Of a stretch of 13,267 bases of DNA, positions 12,214 to 13,267 are shown one piece after another; the first letter of the stretch is position 1, and every line of letters begins with the position of its first letter. Source of the stretch: PWND01 sp964601515 (GTDB lineage Bacteria > Bacteroidota > Bacteroidia > Bacteroidales > UBA7960); the NCBI GenBank assembly GCA_964601515.1, contig CAZRNU010000083.1:1-13267 (forward strand), given 5' to 3'. The position numbers were made by a program, and so were the translations under genes. A model generated the notes under the pieces. That model had not been told where the DNA came from, searched no databases, and saw only the letters and a list, made by a program, of their open reading frames with translations.

Positions 12214-13267
12214 ATGAATTTTCAAAAAATTTCAATCATAACAATACTTTTCGGGGTTTTAGTCTTGTATAACAACGCCTTTTCACAAACAGCATCAATA
12301 AAAGGAAGTGTGTACGAAAAAGTAGAATGTACCGAGCACGGTCATTCTCATGATGACCCCCATTTAAAAAACGAACCTCTAATCGGTGCAAATATTCACT
12401 GGAAGGGAACTACATCAGGCGTTTCTACCGACAGTAGCGGATATTTTGAACTTCCTGTAAATCTGAAACTTCCACACGACATTATAATTAGTTATGTAGG
12501 ATATGTTGCCGATACTATTACGATTTCAAGAGCTGATTTGTTTGTTGAAGTTATACTTCAGCAATCGGTAAGCCTTGATGAAGTTGTTGTAACTGGAAGA
12601 AATTCCGGCGCACATTATTCAAATATTCAGCCAATACATACACAAATTGTAACTTCTCATGAGTTGCAAAGAGCAGCGTGCTGTAATCTTTCAGAAGCAT
12701 TTGAAACTAATGCTTCTGTAGACGTTGAATATAGTGATGCAGTTACCGGTGCTCAGCAGATTATGCTACTGGGATTAGCAGGAACATACAGCCAGATTCT
12801 TGTAGAAAACACTCCAACAATTAGAGGATTGGGCCAGCCATTTGGCCTTGGGTTTATTCCCGGACCTTGGATGGAGTCTATTATGATATCAAAAGGAAGT
12901 GCTTCTGTTATAAACGGCTATGAATCAATTACAGGACAGATTAACGTTGAATTAAAAAAGCCTGAAAACAGCGAAAGTCTTTTCTATAATTTCTATGCCA
13001 ACAGCTTTGGACGTTTGGAAAGTACTATCAATGCCGGAGTCAAGATTAACCCACGCTGGAGCACTATGATACTTGCTCATGGAGAATATCTGGACAATAT
13101 GATTGATCACAATCACAATAGTTTTCTTGATCATCCTTTGATGAAAAAGTATAATGTATTAAATCGCTATAGATATGATAATCCCGGTGTAATGGAGTCG
13201 CAGTTCGGTTTCCGTATAATGCAGGAGAATCGTGAAGGCGGTCAAACAGCTTTTTTCCAAAATGGAA
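12214..13267 (+). CDS. TonB-dependent outer-membrane receptor, metal type (C-terminus beyond window)
   Basis: From the ATG at 12214 the frame is open to the window end (351 codons seen of an expected 650-800). It has a signal peptide (about 1-24), a CarboxypepD_reg-like N-terminal domain (about 27-115), and the family phrase SLDEVVVTG (120-128). The plug domain (about 135-250) includes AACCNLSEAFETN and LLGLAGTYSQILVEN, and the beta-barrel follows. HGHSHDDPH (42-50) in the N-terminal domain is a potential metal-binding cluster. It would transport a substrate across the outer membrane with TonB-ExbBD energy; together with the HMA and Cys/His-rich proteins, a transition metal or metal complex is the likely cargo. 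The exact substrate is not readable. Confidence 0.95.
   Translation, partial: MNFQKISIITILFGVLVLYNNAFSQTASIKGSVYEKVECTEHGHSHDDPHLKNEPLIGANIHWKGTTSGVSTDSSGYFELPVNLKLPHDIIISYVGYVADTITISRADLFVEVILQQSVSLDEVVVTGRNSGAHYSNIQPIHTQIVTSHELQRAACCNLSEAFETNASVDVEYSDAVTGAQQIMLLGLAGTYSQILVENTPTIRGLGQPFGLGFIPGPWMESIMISKGSASVINGYESITGQINVELKKPENSESLFYNFYANSFGRLESTINAGVKINPRWSTMILAHGEYLDNMIDHNHNSFLDHPLMKKYNVLNRYRYDNPGVMESQFGFRIMQENREGGQTAFFQNG

Overview
The window comes from a Bacteroidota chromosome, most likely a Bacteroidales- or Flavobacteriia-like genome, and the run of 100 N suggests a draft or metagenome assembly. The main clues are low GC; a giant surface protein with a type IX secretion (T9SS) C-terminal signal; a CarboxypepD-type TonB-dependent receptor; lipoprotein signals; promoters of the Bacteroidota TTTG / TAnnTTTG type; and mostly absent Shine-Dalgarno sequences.

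Layout. (1) 1-1133, minus strand: a DegT/DnrJ/EryC1/StrS-type PLP sugar aminotransferase, cut at its C-terminus by the window edge. (2) 1274-6931, plus: an 1885-residue secreted multidomain protein with two LamG-like domains, Ig-like and PKD repeats, and a T9SS sorting domain. A repeat cassette of about 400 bp lies in-frame inside it. (3) 6932-7639: 700 bp of stacked repeats, including a 42-bp tandem array interrupted by an assembly gap. (4) 7640-9136, minus: a compact cluster read in the order PTPS/QueD-like, 23S-IVP-type four-helix-bundle protein, folE (GTP cyclohydrolase I), i.e. early pterin synthesis. (5) 9396-10826, minus: a TlpA/ResA-type thioredoxin lipoprotein, bracketed by inverted copies of a composite repeat. 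(6) 11189-13267, plus: a metal-handling module of an exported HMA-domain protein, a Cys/His-rich exported protein resembling the HYC_CC_PP family, and the start of a TonB-dependent receptor with a His cluster.

The notable signal is not a single gene but the repeat layer. Four copies of an 86-89 bp imperfect palindrome occur here, two of them extended by 42-bp tandem arrays. Around them are many short tandem arrays of different sequence but mostly the same 7-bp period, plus 9-bp and 11/12-bp arrays. These arrays sit exactly on gene boundaries. AGTCCTG heptads begin at or provide the stop codons of three genes, AGGTATT heptads begin at the base next to the PTPS start codon, and a 9-bp array contains both the stop of one gene and the start of the next. 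The same kind of material is spliced in-frame into the surface protein, where gain or loss of a 7-bp unit would switch the frame. What this layer does is not known from the sequence; terminator, translation-stop, recombination and contingency-locus hypotheses are given in the findings.
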